DNA of 28,864 bases from SFHK01 sp045538305 (GCA_045538305.1 JAZSRC010000021.1:1-28864); one strand, 5' to 3'; shown: positions 8,332 through 16,365, numbered from the stretch's first letter. A program made the numbers and translations. The notes: generated by a model not told the origin, from the letters alone.

Positions 8332-9501
8332 TTGATATCCGAAGAAAAGCTGCGCGCTTATGCCAAGGAGCAATATGATTGGGCTGTTGCTGTCCGCCGC
8401 GAGCTGCACCGCGTGCCGGAACCTGGATTTCAGGAGCATAAGACCAGAAAGATCATAACGGAAAAGCTTAAGGAAATCGGATGCGAATACAAAGAGGAAA
8501 ACGGCTGGATTACGGCGTTCATTCCCGGCGGGAAGGATGGCCCCATAACGGCACTCCGTGCAGATTTTGACGCTTTACCCGTAACAGAGCCGGTGGGCTG
8601 TGCATTCCGCTCAGAACATGAAGGATGGATGCACGCCTGCGGACACGACATGCATACGGCCATCATGCTTGCGGCAGGAAGGCTGCTTATGGGAATCCGA
8701 AGCGAGCTTTGCGGCGGCGTGAAGCTTTTGTTTCAGCCGGCGGAAGAAAGTATCGGCGGCGCAAAGCCCATGACAGAGGGCGGGGTCATGGATAACCCGC
8801 ATGTAGACCGCGTGTACGGCCTTCATGTTATGCCGCGTCTGTTTACGGGCGAGGTGGAAACGCGTCCCGGGACGCTGAATGCGGGAACGGACAGCGTAAA
8901 AATCGAAGTGTCCGGCACCAGCTCTCATGGCGCGTACCCTGAAAACGGAGTTGACGCCATTGTCTGCGCTGCCGGTTTGATCAGCGCCCTTCAGACGCTG
9001 GTTTCTAGAAATGTGTCTCCCCTTGACAGCGCTGTTCTGACGCTGGGCGTCATTGAAGGCGGACGCGCATCCAATATCATCTGCGATAAGGTTACCATGA
9101 AGGGAACGCTGCGTACCGCCAATCCTGCTTTAAGAGAAATGATGATTCGCCGCATACAGGAAACGGCGGAGGGCGTAGGCCGTGCATACGGATGTGAAAT
9201 TCATGCGCAGGTAAGCGAAGGGTATGCATCCCTGGTGAATGTTCCCGCGCATGCCAAACGCGTACTCGATATTGCGGGGAACTTTTTTGGCGAGGATAAG
9301 GCGCTGGTAAAGGATGCGCCCAGCATGGGCGGCGAGGATTTTTCGTATTTCCTCGATCGTGCGCCCGGTGCATTTTTCCACATTGGCTGCTCAAAGGGCG
9401 ATAAACCCGGAGCGCCGCTTCATAGCGAACATTTTGATCCCGATGAAAAATGTATGGAAATCGGCATACTTATGGAAGCGGCGCTCGCAATTCTGCCGTA
9501 G
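8332..9501 (+). CDS. M20 family metallo-amidohydrolase (aminoacylase/IAA-amino acid hydrolase type)
   Basis: This enzyme family hydrolyses N-acyl or N-aminoacyl amides in the cytoplasm using two metal ions. The HACGHDMH motif (His101, Cys103, His105) supplies metal ligands, QPAEES the catalytic Glu and ligand, and MGGEDFSYFL the C-terminal part of the metal site. The central dimerisation domain lies around residues 185-290 (VKIEVSGTSSHGAYPENGVDA). Length is 389 aa from TTG 8332, normal for the family. I chose this TTG because AGAGAGGG ends 7 nt upstream and the promoter -10 lies at 8285-8290. The substrate cannot be told; N-acetyl amino acids, hippurate-like compounds and N-acetyl-diaminopimelate are all handled by relatives. 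Confidence 0.93.
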   Translation: MISEEKLRAYAKEQYDWAVAVRRELHRVPEPGFQEHKTRKIITEKLKEIGCEYKEENGWITAFIPGGKDGPITALRADFDALPVTEPVGCAFRSEHEGWMHACGHDMHTAIMLAAGRLLMGIRSELCGGVKLLFQPAEESIGGAKPMTEGGVMDNPHVDRVYGLHVMPRLFTGEVETRPGTLNAGTDSVKIEVSGTSSHGAYPENGVDAIVCAAGLISALQTLVSRNVSPLDSAVLTLGVIEGGRASNIICDKVTMKGTLRTANPALREMMIRRIQETAEGVGRAYGCEIHAQVSEGYASLVNVPAHAKRVLDIAGNFFGEDKALVKDAPSMGGEDFSYFLDRAPGAFFHIGCSKGDKPGAPLHSEHFDPDEKCMEIGILMEAALAILP

Positions 9502-9504
9502 CAC

Positions 9505-9747
9505 TTAGTCAAATTCAGAAGGATATTTTTTGGAAAACAGGATTTGCGCCCAGTGACAGGCTGTGTAGCGGTAGTCAAAGCAAAAACGGCTTCGGTATCG
9601 CTCCATGGCCGATTTTTTTGAAAAGCTTGTCTTATTGGCGCTTTGCGCCACCAATCCTTCGCAGCATATGGTGTTTCCTTTTTCTGATTTAAAGAACGGG
9701 CAGATATAATTTACTGTTTTCCCGTTGTGATAGTTTTCGCCGGGCAT
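9505..9747 (-). CDS. Small Cys-rich, possibly zinc-binding protein
   Basis: The predicted 80-aa product has five Cys (16, 28, 29, 56, 64) in the pattern YICPFFKS, TICCEG, SRFCFDYRYTAC, and many basic residues. From memory it matches a small clostridial family with CPF, CEG and a C-terminal C-x7-C that often lies near regulators or mobile-element genes; its function is unknown. Zinc binding is inferred from the Cys pairs. The ribosome binding site AGGAGGTGA (minus strand, 9766-9758) is excellent and lies 10 nt before the ATG at 9747; the longer reading from TTG 9771 would start upstream of that site. It ends 3 nt after the M20 gene (convergent) and is divergent from the XRE/S24 regulator, a common layout for a regulator and its target. 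Confidence 0.68.
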   Translation of the reverse strand: MPGENYHNGKTVNYICPFFKSEKGNTICCEGLVAQSANKTSFSKKSAMERYRSRFCFDYRYTACHWAQILFSKKYPSEFD

Positions 9748-9877
9748 GAGTCGGGTTTCACCTCCTGTCAAACGAGATTTTATGGATTAATCGAGCGCTT
9801 TTTTCGAATGTATTTGCACGCTTACGGCATATACTGTTGTATGTACGGATAAAGAATAGCGCAACTAATATTATGCA

Positions 9878-9906
9878 TTGATATTGAAGAGAAGAACTGA
9901 TATAAT
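9878..9906 (+). promoter_or_regulatory. Extended -10 promoter of the XRE/S24 regulator
   Basis: TTGATA (9878-9883) and TATAAT (9901-9906) are spaced by 17 bp, with TG at 9898-9899. The predicted start, near 9913, falls at the first base of the Shine-Dalgarno sequence (AGGAGG, 9913-9918), so the mRNA would have an unusually short leader of about 15 nt. Confidence 0.75.
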
Positions 9907-9927
9907 AATTCCAGGAGGCTGATTGTC

Positions 9928-10416
9928 GTGAAAATCAAAGAGATACGTAAAAAACTAGACTTATCTCAGGCGAATTTCGCAAAGCTGCTGGGCGTGCACC
10001 AGACGGCTGTCAGCCAATGGGAAACGGGGAAGACGTTTCCGGAAATGGAAATTGTTTTACGCATCGCGCAGCTTAGCGGAAGAAGCGTGAACGATGTTCT
10101 GGATGTCCCCGGCGGGTTTGAAAATCCTACCGATCGGTATAGAGATGCTTTCGAACTCGTTATGCCCGATGACAGTATGAGGAGCGCGCGTATTTATAAG
10201 GGCGATACCGTGTATTTTATGCCCATTGCCGATACTGTTGAAAGCGGGATGATTGCCGCAGTGGAAATGGACGACAGGGTGGTCATCCGCTACCTGTACC
10301 CTGCGCAGGGCGGATATCTGCTTGTTGCTTCCCCCGGAGATGCGCCGCCCGAATTCGTGGGTAAAAACGTGCGCATACTCGGGCGTGCATATGCCTTCAG
10401 AGGCAGTATTTCATAG
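9928..10416 (+). CDS. XRE-family regulator with an S24 (LexA/CI-like) C-terminal domain
   Basis: The 162-aa product has a Cro/C1-type helix-turn-helix at about residues 3-60 (LSQANFAKLLGVHQTAVSQW). A compact S24 peptidase-like domain follows at about 75-160. The Ser of the Ser-Lys dyad is present (DDSM, Ser83). The residue 38 further on, where LexA has its Lys, is Arg121 (VVIRYL), and no Ala-Gly cleavage site is visible in the short linker. So it probably does not cleave itself and may use the domain only for dimerisation or sensing. The start is GTG 9928 with AGGAGG 9 nt upstream. It is divergent from the Cys-rich small gene, which may be its target. Confidence 0.87.
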   Translation: MKIKEIRKKLDLSQANFAKLLGVHQTAVSQWETGKTFPEMEIVLRIAQLSGRSVNDVLDVPGGFENPTDRYRDAFELVMPDDSMRSARIYKGDTVYFMPIADTVESGMIAAVEMDDRVVIRYLYPAQGGYLLVASPGDAPPEFVGKNVRILGRAYAFRGSIS

Positions 10417-10432
10417 CCTGAATTTATATAAA

Positions 10433-10464
10433 AAAACAGCTGCTTGCAAATAGGCAGCTGTTTT
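10433..10464. terminator. Bidirectional terminator
   Basis: A perfect 11-bp inverted repeat, AAAACAGCTGC (10433-10443) and GCAGCTGTTTT (10454-10464), with a 10-nt loop lies between the convergent XRE/S24 and AI-2E permease genes. The A and T runs at the two ends allow termination in both directions. Confidence 0.85.
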
Positions 10465-10484
10465 ATTGTGCGGTGAAGTATGAA

Positions 10485-11693
10485 TCACGCTTTTTTAGGC
10501 TTGGTATTTTTTTGCGCCGGAGCAGTGTTTTTGTCCTCGGCTTCTTTCAGCTCTTTTTCCGCCTGCTCCTTCTTTTTGCGCTTTTCCAGCAGCTTGTCAA
10601 TTACCTCGGAGTAGATACCTCTGAAAAGTGCGAACATCGGAATGCCCAGAATCATTCCCAGAATGCCGAACGCGCGGCCGCCGACTACGATCGATACCAG
10701 CACCCAGAACGGGCTCATGCCGGTGGAATCGCCAAAGAGAACGGGCTTTATGACATTACCGTCGATTTGCTGAAGGACGATGGTGAAAATGACAAAACCG
10801 ATAAACAGTGAGGGCTGTGTAATCAGAACGACGAACGCGCCGATAACGCCACCAACAATCGGGCCGAAAGTGGGGATAAAGTTGAATACGCCAAGCATTA
10901 CGGCCAGAAGGACTGTATAGGGCGCTTTGAAAATGCTCAGGAAAATGAAGTTGACAATGCCGATGATCAATGCGTCGAGCAAATTGCTGCCCAGAAACTT
11001 CATCATCAGGGAATCTCCGCGGGATATTACTCGATTCAGCCAGTTGGATTTTTCCTCTCCCAAAACGACCATTTCCAGATTCACTACGCCGCGCTTCAGA
11101 TTTTTTCGGTCGAGCAGCGCATATATGGACATGGCCAATACGATGACGAAGTTCAGAAGCGTGCTGCTGAGTTCGGTAAATATGGAGAAGAACATGCTGG
11201 AGTTTTTGGTGATCCATTCGCCAACGCGGTGCAAAAGATCGTTGCTTTCGCCAATCCACTCTTCAACGTTGATATTCAGGAATTCGTATTTATCCGAATA
11301 CTTTATAATGATGGATTTTGCGGTTTCTATGTAGGTATCAATGCTTCCCGCAAAGGTTGTGATGCTGATATAGATCTGAGGAAGCAAAATGCGCATCAGG
11401 AAGATGATCACGGCAATCAGCAGTGCTACTGTTGAAATACTGGCGATGTGCCTTCTGGCTTTTTCGCTTTTCAGCTTTTTCAGTAGTCTGTTTTCCATAA
11501 AATGAACAAACGGGCGCAGCACATACGCAAGCGCCAGACCGCCGGTTACGGGCGCCAGATAGTGCTTGATTTGCTGAAAATGTATCTTGATCTGTTCAAG
11601 ATTGCTGAGCGCCGTATAAAATACCACGGCTCCGAGCGCAATGGCAAGTCCGGATAAAACAGTTTTTCTGTCAATGGATTTCCAAACTTTCAT
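10485..11693 (-). CDS. AI-2E family transporter (YtvI/PerM-like membrane protein)
   Basis: The 402-aa polytopic membrane protein shows the family order. It begins with paired N-terminal helices (FYTALSNLEQ, APVTGGLALAYVLRPFVHFME), followed by a helix around VALLIAVIIFLMRILLPQI and a soluble central region. The C-terminal block has FNFIPTFGPIVGGVIGAFVV, IDGNVIKPVLFGDSTGMSPF and GILGMILGIPMFALFR. Members export autoinducer-2 or act as Na+/H+ antiporters, so the substrate is uncertain. The C-terminal tail (last 30 aa) is highly charged and Lys-rich. Its own promoter is at 11751-11723 on the minus strand. It is divergent from the DUF3794-LysM gene. Confidence 0.93.
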   Translation of the reverse strand: MKVWKSIDRKTVLSGLAIALGAVVFYTALSNLEQIKIHFQQIKHYLAPVTGGLALAYVLRPFVHFMENRLLKKLKSEKARRHIASISTVALLIAVIIFLMRILLPQIYISITTFAGSIDTYIETAKSIIIKYSDKYEFLNINVEEWIGESNDLLHRVGEWITKNSSMFFSIFTELSSTLLNFVIVLAMSIYALLDRKNLKRGVVNLEMVVLGEEKSNWLNRVISRGDSLMMKFLGSNLLDALIIGIVNFIFLSIFKAPYTVLLAVMLGVFNFIPTFGPIVGGVIGAFVVLITQPSLFIGFVIFTIVLQQIDGNVIKPVLFGDSTGMSPFWVLVSIVVGGRAFGILGMILGIPMFALFRGIYSEVIDKLLEKRKKKEQAEKELKEAEDKNTAPAQKNTKPKKA

Positions 11694-11722
11694 TTCGCAA
11701 TCCCCCCCATTCTTTCATATGT

Positions 11723-11751
11723 ATTTTACCAGAATATGTTCACCAGCACAA
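11723..11751 (-). promoter_or_regulatory. Promoter of the AI-2E transporter gene
   Basis: On the minus strand TTGTGC (11751-11746) and TAAAAT (11728-11723) are spaced by 17 bp, with TG one base before the -10 (extended -10). The leader is about 25 nt. Confidence 0.65.
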
Positions 11752-11813
11752 GAGCGGAATACAAAAAAGGCCTGCGGAATAGGCTGATTACAGTTCTTAA
11801 GTGAGGTGAGGGC

Positions 11814-13334
11814 ATGGAGTTTCAGATAAACAGGCAAACGATTGAGGCGGAAAGGCTTGCCGGAAAGGATAGGGCACAGCTGCTTGTGCGCGCCGAAACG
11901 CTGGTGTCTGGCGCCGGACGTGAAGCGGTGGATATATTGCTTGCGGATGCGAATGTAACTTTAGGCGCGGTGGACGTTCAGACAGATCGCCTTGTGGTGG
12001 ATGGCGTCGTGAGATGCCAGGCGACCTATCGGCTTGGCAGTGAAATGAGCGCACGCGCCTTGAATGCGCAGACGTCCCTGAACCATGTATTCGATATGAA
12101 AGGCATCGCGCGAGGGATGATCGGCCGCGCGGCGGTTGAAGTGGATGAGGTCCGAGCTCGATATGAAAACGGACATATGCTGTTTGACATATCCCTTACC
12201 GTGAATGCGCGGGTAACGGAACTCGTTCCGTGCGATGTGATTACATCAGTAGATGGCGAACATGCGATACAAACGCGGTATGAGGAGATTATGTCTATGA
12301 AGCTGAGCGCGGAAAACACAGTGACGGCGCTCCTTTCGGACAGTGTTTCTCTGCCTGCGGCGCTTGATGCCCGAACCTCTCTCATGGAGTGGGCAGCGGT
12401 GTCGGATCTGGATGTGCGAAAGGATCTGGGCGGTGTTCGCGTTACCGGGAACGTGGCTTTGGAATCGCTGATCTCAAGCGGCGTTACGTCGCGCCCGATT
12501 GCGCTTGTAAGGTATACGCTTCCGCTCAATCAGCTGGTGGAGCTTCCTGAGTGGCTTTCGGATCACGCACATGCATCTGCTGCTGTCAGAAGCGTATCGA
12601 CCAATGTGGAACAGGCGGCGGGGGGCGAGGACAGTACCCTCAGAATGGAAGCGGAGATCGACGTGCATGTTTCGGCTGTCGGTATGGATCGCGTAAGCGC
12701 GCTGACGGATGCGTATTCGGCAGGCGATAAAGAAATCAAACCGGAAATGCAGTCCTATGAAGTGTGCACGGGCTATCAGAATTATTGCGTAAACGAACCG
12801 TTTCGGGGAACGATTCTGCTGCCGGAGGGCGCCGGGGCGGTTGGCAGCGTGTGCGCCATACGCGCGAGGGCAAACGTAGGCGAGGTAGCGCAGGATGGCG
12901 GCGTAACCACCATAAACGGCGTTGTGGACGCGCAGGTTTTGTATATGTCGGGCAGTGGGGATAAACTTATGCATCAAAGCGCGTTTTTGCCTTTTGAAGT
13001 ATCGCTTGCAAGCGCCTTGAATGAGGACGCATGGGTTTCGGTAACCGTTCAAAGCGCGGAAGGGAATGCGCTTATGAGCGATCGGGTGGAATTAAAGTGC
13101 ATGCTACAGATTTCAGCCTCCGCATGGGAGCGCGGAAATATTGAAGTGGTTTCGGAATTGATCGAAACGGATTCCAGCGATACGTTTAAGGGAATTCTGA
13201 TTGTATGGCCTCAGACAGGCGACGATATATGGGATCTGGCAAAACGATATCGGATGCCTGAAGAGAAAGTGATTGCATCAAACGGCGGAAAAGCCCGTGT
13301 TGATCCCGGAAAAGCCATCGTGATCCGCAAATAG
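11814..13334 (+). CDS. DUF3794/SPOCS and LysM protein, SipL-like
   Basis: The 506-aa product begins with an N-terminal domain (about 1-150) and carries two or more further beta-rich DUF3794-type repeats (about 155-440; motifs DVITSVDGEHAIQTRYEEI and VNEPFRGTILLPEG). It ends in a LysM domain (about 460-506: WPQTGDDIWDLAKRYRMPEE). The layout matches SipL of Clostridioides difficile, which binds SpoIVA and is needed to encase the forespore with coat, so this protein probably acts in the mother cell during sporulation. No signal peptide is seen, which agrees with that. The ATG has GAGGTGAGGG just upstream. I see no convincing sigma-A promoter in the 120 bp before it, consistent with a sporulation sigma factor but not proof of one. 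Confidence 0.87.
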   Translation: MEFQINRQTIEAERLAGKDRAQLLVRAETLVSGAGREAVDILLADANVTLGAVDVQTDRLVVDGVVRCQATYRLGSEMSARALNAQTSLNHVFDMKGIARGMIGRAAVEVDEVRARYENGHMLFDISLTVNARVTELVPCDVITSVDGEHAIQTRYEEIMSMKLSAENTVTALLSDSVSLPAALDARTSLMEWAAVSDLDVRKDLGGVRVTGNVALESLISSGVTSRPIALVRYTLPLNQLVELPEWLSDHAHASAAVRSVSTNVEQAAGGEDSTLRMEAEIDVHVSAVGMDRVSALTDAYSAGDKEIKPEMQSYEVCTGYQNYCVNEPFRGTILLPEGAGAVGSVCAIRARANVGEVAQDGGVTTINGVVDAQVLYMSGSGDKLMHQSAFLPFEVSLASALNEDAWVSVTVQSAEGNALMSDRVELKCMLQISASAWERGNIEVVSELIETDSSDTFKGILIVWPQTGDDIWDLAKRYRMPEEKVIASNGGKARVDPGKAIVIRK

Positions 13335-13375
13335 ACTCCACAATAACGCGATAGAGCAAAAAGAGTGAAAAAAGG

Positions 13376-13404
13376 TTTACATGCGCCTCCTGAAACGGTA
13401 TAAT
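13376..13404 (+). promoter_or_regulatory. Sigma-A promoter of proBA
   Basis: TTTACA (13376-13381) and TATAAT (13399-13404) are spaced by exactly 17 bp. The start is expected near 13411, giving a leader of about 27 nt, too short for a T-box or riboswitch. The -10 is the first part of the loop of the palindrome at 13381-13433. Confidence 0.8.
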
Positions 13405-13433
13405 GTTTTCTAAACCGTTGGAAGGAGGCGCAT
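13381..13433. promoter_or_regulatory. Long imperfect palindrome around the proB promoter and ribosome binding site
   Basis: The outer arms ATGCGCCTCCT (13381-13391) and AGGAGGCGCAT (13423-13433) pair perfectly over 11 bp. The inner arms AACGG (13394-13398) and CCGTT (13415-13419) add 5 bp across a small asymmetric bulge. The 16-nt loop starts with the -10 box. The right arm holds the proB Shine-Dalgarno sequence (AAGGAGG, 13422-13428). RNA started at 13376-13404 lacks the left arm; read-through RNA from the gene upstream contains both arms and would fold over the ribosome binding site. Confidence 0.7.
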
Positions 13434-13437
13434 ATGC

Positions 13438-14211
13438 ATGCGCATTGTAATAAAAATCGGAACTTCGTCAATTGCGCATTCCACGGGGCGGCTGAACATT
13501 CGCCGCGTTGAAAAGCTTTGCAAGGTAATCAGCGATCTGAAAAATGCGGGTCATGAAATGATACTGGTTTCATCGGGCGCAATCGGCATGGGCGTAGGCA
13601 AGCTGTCGCTTCCAGGGAGGCCGAAGGACATGCCTACCAAACAGGCGGCTGCAGCAGTGGGTCAGTGCGAATTGATGTACACATATGACAGGCTGTTTTC
13701 GCAGTATTCCCATACCGTCGGACAGGTTTTGATTACGGGCGAGGATGTGCTTTCACCCGTGCGCTCGGCGCATTTTGAAAACACGATGCTCAGACTGTTG
13801 GAACTCGGTGCGCTTCCGATTATCAATGAAAATGATACGGTGGCTACCGATGAAATTCTGATGATCGGCGAAAACGATTCCCTGAGCGCGATTGTCGCCG
13901 TAGGCATTCATGCGGATCTTTTAATCCTGTTAAGCGATATTGACGGGCTGTTTGACAGCGATCCGCATGTAAACCAAAATGCGAAGCTGATTGCCGAGGT
14001 GAGGGAGCTTACGCCCGAAATCATTGCGCTTGCCGGCGGAAAGGGATCGGAACTCTCCACCGGCGGCATGAGTACAAAGCTTAAAGCGGCAAAGCTTTCC
14101 ATGGACGCCGGCATCGATATGGTGATTGCCAACAGCGAAGATCCAAATGTGTTATACGACATCGTGGAAGGCAAGCGTGTGGGGACGCGGTTTTTTGGAA
14201 AGGGGCGGTAA
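13438..14211 (+). CDS. proB: Glutamate 5-kinase
   Basis: ProB phosphorylates L-glutamate to gamma-glutamyl phosphate, the first and usually proline-inhibited step of proline synthesis. The 257-aa amino acid kinase domain shows VIKIGTSSI near the N-terminus and VSSGAIGMGVGKL. FENTMLRLLELGALPIINEN, LLILLSDIDGLFDSDP and GTGGM-like STGGMSTKLKAAKLSMDAG follow. It lacks the C-terminal PUA domain of the E. coli enzyme (367 aa); short forms are common in Firmicutes. I chose ATG 13438 because AAGGAGG is 9 nt upstream; the ATG at 13434 is out of frame. proA begins 3 nt after the stop. Confidence 0.97.
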   Translation: MRIVIKIGTSSIAHSTGRLNIRRVEKLCKVISDLKNAGHEMILVSSGAIGMGVGKLSLPGRPKDMPTKQAAAAVGQCELMYTYDRLFSQYSHTVGQVLITGEDVLSPVRSAHFENTMLRLLELGALPIINENDTVATDEILMIGENDSLSAIVAVGIHADLLILLSDIDGLFDSDPHVNQNAKLIAEVRELTPEIIALAGGKGSELSTGGMSTKLKAAKLSMDAGIDMVIANSEDPNVLYDIVEGKRVGTRFFGKGR

Positions 14212-14214
14212 AGG

Positions 14215-15465
14215 ATGACAACCATCGAGATGCTCGCTTTAGCCAAAGCGGCAAAGACGGAGGCGGCGCTGCTTACCAACGAAATCAGAAACCGCGCGCT
14301 TTCGGAAATGGCAAATCAACTGATTCTTCATATGGACAGTATCCTTAAAGCGAACGCCGCCGATATAGAAAAGGCGAAGGGCGTTATCGGCGACGTCATG
14401 ATTGACAGACTGCGCCTGACGGAGGAAAGAATCCGCGCGATGGCGAAGGGCATGCTGGAAGTGGCCGATCTTCCCGATCCTCTTGAAGGGATACTCAGCG
14501 ATACCGTTCGACCGAACGGACTCAGAATACGAAAAAAGCCCGTGCCGGTTGGCGTTATCGCCATTATATTCGAAAGCCGCCCGAATGTCGCGGCGGATGC
14601 GGCGGCGCTTTGCATAAAAAGCGGAAATGTATGCGTGCTGCGCGGCGGCAAAGAAGCGTATGCGTCCGTCGGCGCGATTGTGGACGCGCTTCGCGAGGGA
14701 CTTGCGAGCGCAGGGCTTTCAGAGAATATGGTTTCACGCGTGCAGGACGCTACGCGCGCCGGGGCAAACGAGCTGATGGCTGCCAGAGGGTATGTGGATC
14801 TGCTGATACCGCGCGGAGGCGCAGGCCTGATCCGCGCATGCGTGGATAACGCCAAGGTTCCGGTAATCGAAACGGGTACCGGCATCTGCCACGTCTATGT
14901 GGATAAAGCAGCCGATATGGACAAAGCGCTCTCGATTATTGAAAACGCAAAAACCAGCCGCCCCAGCGTGTGCAACGCTGAGGAGGTGCTGCTGGTGAAT
15001 AGGGATATTGCGCCCGCGTTTCTCCCGCGCCTCAAAAGCCGGCTTGTCGATGAACGGCTGGGAAATAACCCCGTTGAGCTTCGGCTTTCGGATGCCGCAG
15101 GGAAGTATATTACCGGCGTACCGGCCGGAGAAAATGATTTTGACACCGAGTTTCTGGATTATGTGCTGGCGGTGGACATCGTTAGCGACGTCGGCGAAGC
15201 CGTTAGGCATATCGCGCTTCACTCCACCGGTCATAGTGAAGCGATCGTATCAGAGGATGAGAAAGTGCTGGAGTATTTCGCGGCGTCCGTAGACAGCGCC
15301 GCTGTGTATCTGAACGCGTCTACGCGCTTTACGGACGGCGGCGAGTTCGGGCTCGGATGTGAAATGGGGATTTCCACACAGAAGCTGCATGCACGCGGCC
15401 CTATGGGACTTCAGGCGCTGACCAGCTATAAATATGTGATTTGCGGAGACGGTCAGATTCGGTAA
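14215..15465 (+). CDS. proA: Glutamate-5-semialdehyde dehydrogenase (gamma-glutamyl phosphate reductase)
   Basis: ProA reduces gamma-glutamyl phosphate with NADPH to glutamate-5-semialdehyde, which cyclises to the substrate of ProC. The 416-aa product has the aldehyde dehydrogenase fold with VGVIAIIFESRPNVAADAAA and NVCVLRGGKEA. PRGGAGLIRACVDNAKVPVI and the catalytic Cys253 in SRPSVCNAEEVLL follow. The C-terminal FTDGGEFGLGCEMGISTQK is also typical. It is coupled to proB (3-nt gap). No proC is in the window. An orphan ribosome binding site and a TRAP permease fragment follow directly. Confidence 0.97.
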   Translation: MTTIEMLALAKAAKTEAALLTNEIRNRALSEMANQLILHMDSILKANAADIEKAKGVIGDVMIDRLRLTEERIRAMAKGMLEVADLPDPLEGILSDTVRPNGLRIRKKPVPVGVIAIIFESRPNVAADAAALCIKSGNVCVLRGGKEAYASVGAIVDALREGLASAGLSENMVSRVQDATRAGANELMAARGYVDLLIPRGGAGLIRACVDNAKVPVIETGTGICHVYVDKAADMDKALSIIENAKTSRPSVCNAEEVLLVNRDIAPAFLPRLKSRLVDERLGNNPVELRLSDAAGKYITGVPAGENDFDTEFLDYVLAVDIVSDVGEAVRHIALHSTGHSEAIVSEDEKVLEYFAASVDSAAVYLNASTRFTDGGEFGLGCEMGISTQKLHARGPMGLQALTSYKYVICGDGQIR

Positions 15466-15470
15466 TACAA

Positions 15471-16325
15471 ATGGTTTTTCTCAGGAGGATATACACGTTT
15501 TCTTTTATCAAGAAGCTAGATGCCACCGCTGCCGGTGGTATCAGCGTGGGCAGTCTGTTCATGGCGGGATATCTGCCCGGCGCCGTGCTGGCCCTGTCAC
15601 TGGCAATTGGTACATACATCATTGCTGTAAAGCGTAATTACCCTAAGGGTGACAAGTTCAGTATCACGGGCCTGATCAAGCAGCTGGGACGCTCTATCTG
15701 GGCGCTTGCCTGCATCCTGATTGTGGTTGTAGGCGTAGTCATAGGCCTGTTCACTGCGACTGAGTCTTCTGCTATCGCTGTAATCTACTCTCTGTTTGTT
15801 TCCGTATATGTTTACAAGGGCTTGAACTGGAAAGGCGTGTGGAATGCGCTGAACGAGTGCATCAACACCCTGGCCATTGTGCTGATCCTGATCGCTACTT
15901 CGGCCGGTTTCGGCTACTGCCTGACGCTGCTGCATGTACCGGATCTGGCTGCCAAGGCGATCATGGGCGTAAGCGAAAACCCCATTGTGATTGCGCTGCT
16001 GCTTAATCTGATTCTTCTGGTGCTGGGCATGGTCATGGATATGGCGCCCATCATCCTGATCTCCACCCCCATCCTGCTGCCAATTGCGCAATCGATCGGC
16101 ATCGATCCCATCACCTATGGCATCATGCTAATGCTGAACTGCGGCATTGGCTTGCTGACACCTCCCGTCGGCTCCGTGCTGTTCATCGGCTCGGCGGTTG
16201 CCAAGGTTCCGATGGAAAGGGTAGTCAAGGCTATGCTTCCCTTCTATCTGTGCATGATTGCGGCACTGTTGTTGATCACTTTCATTCCGCAGATTACACT
16301 GTTCCTGCCCGGGCTGTTCACGTAA
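15471..16325 (+). pseudogene. dctM: TRAP transporter large permease fragment (DctM, 5'-truncated)
   Basis: The sequence encodes the C-terminal two thirds of a DctM-type permease, about 270 of the usual 425 aa. Homology begins near ISVGSLFMAGYLPG (about 15540), a motif near residue 150 of full-length proteins. It then runs through the helices FTATESSAIAVIYSLFVSV, LGMVMDMAPIILISTPILLP and NCGIGLLTPPVGSVLF to a normal end. The N-terminal helices and the DctP and DctQ partners are missing. The only ATG (15471) lies upstream of the ribosome binding site AGGAGG (15483-15488), and no start codon follows that site at a useful distance. Codon use (many CTG, GCT and ATC) differs from proBA. It is most likely a gene remnant fused to the proBA tail by deletion; an assembly join is the alternative. 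Confidence 0.8.
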
Positions 16326-16365
16326 AGCGGCAGTATCAACGGAACTTGGAAAACCATGTGAGAAA

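Noticed and set aside
11765..11800. A small GCCT/AGGC stem with a T run on the minus strand before the DUF3794 gene
   Set aside because: The stem is only about 4 bp and no minus-strand gene lies upstream of it to terminate.
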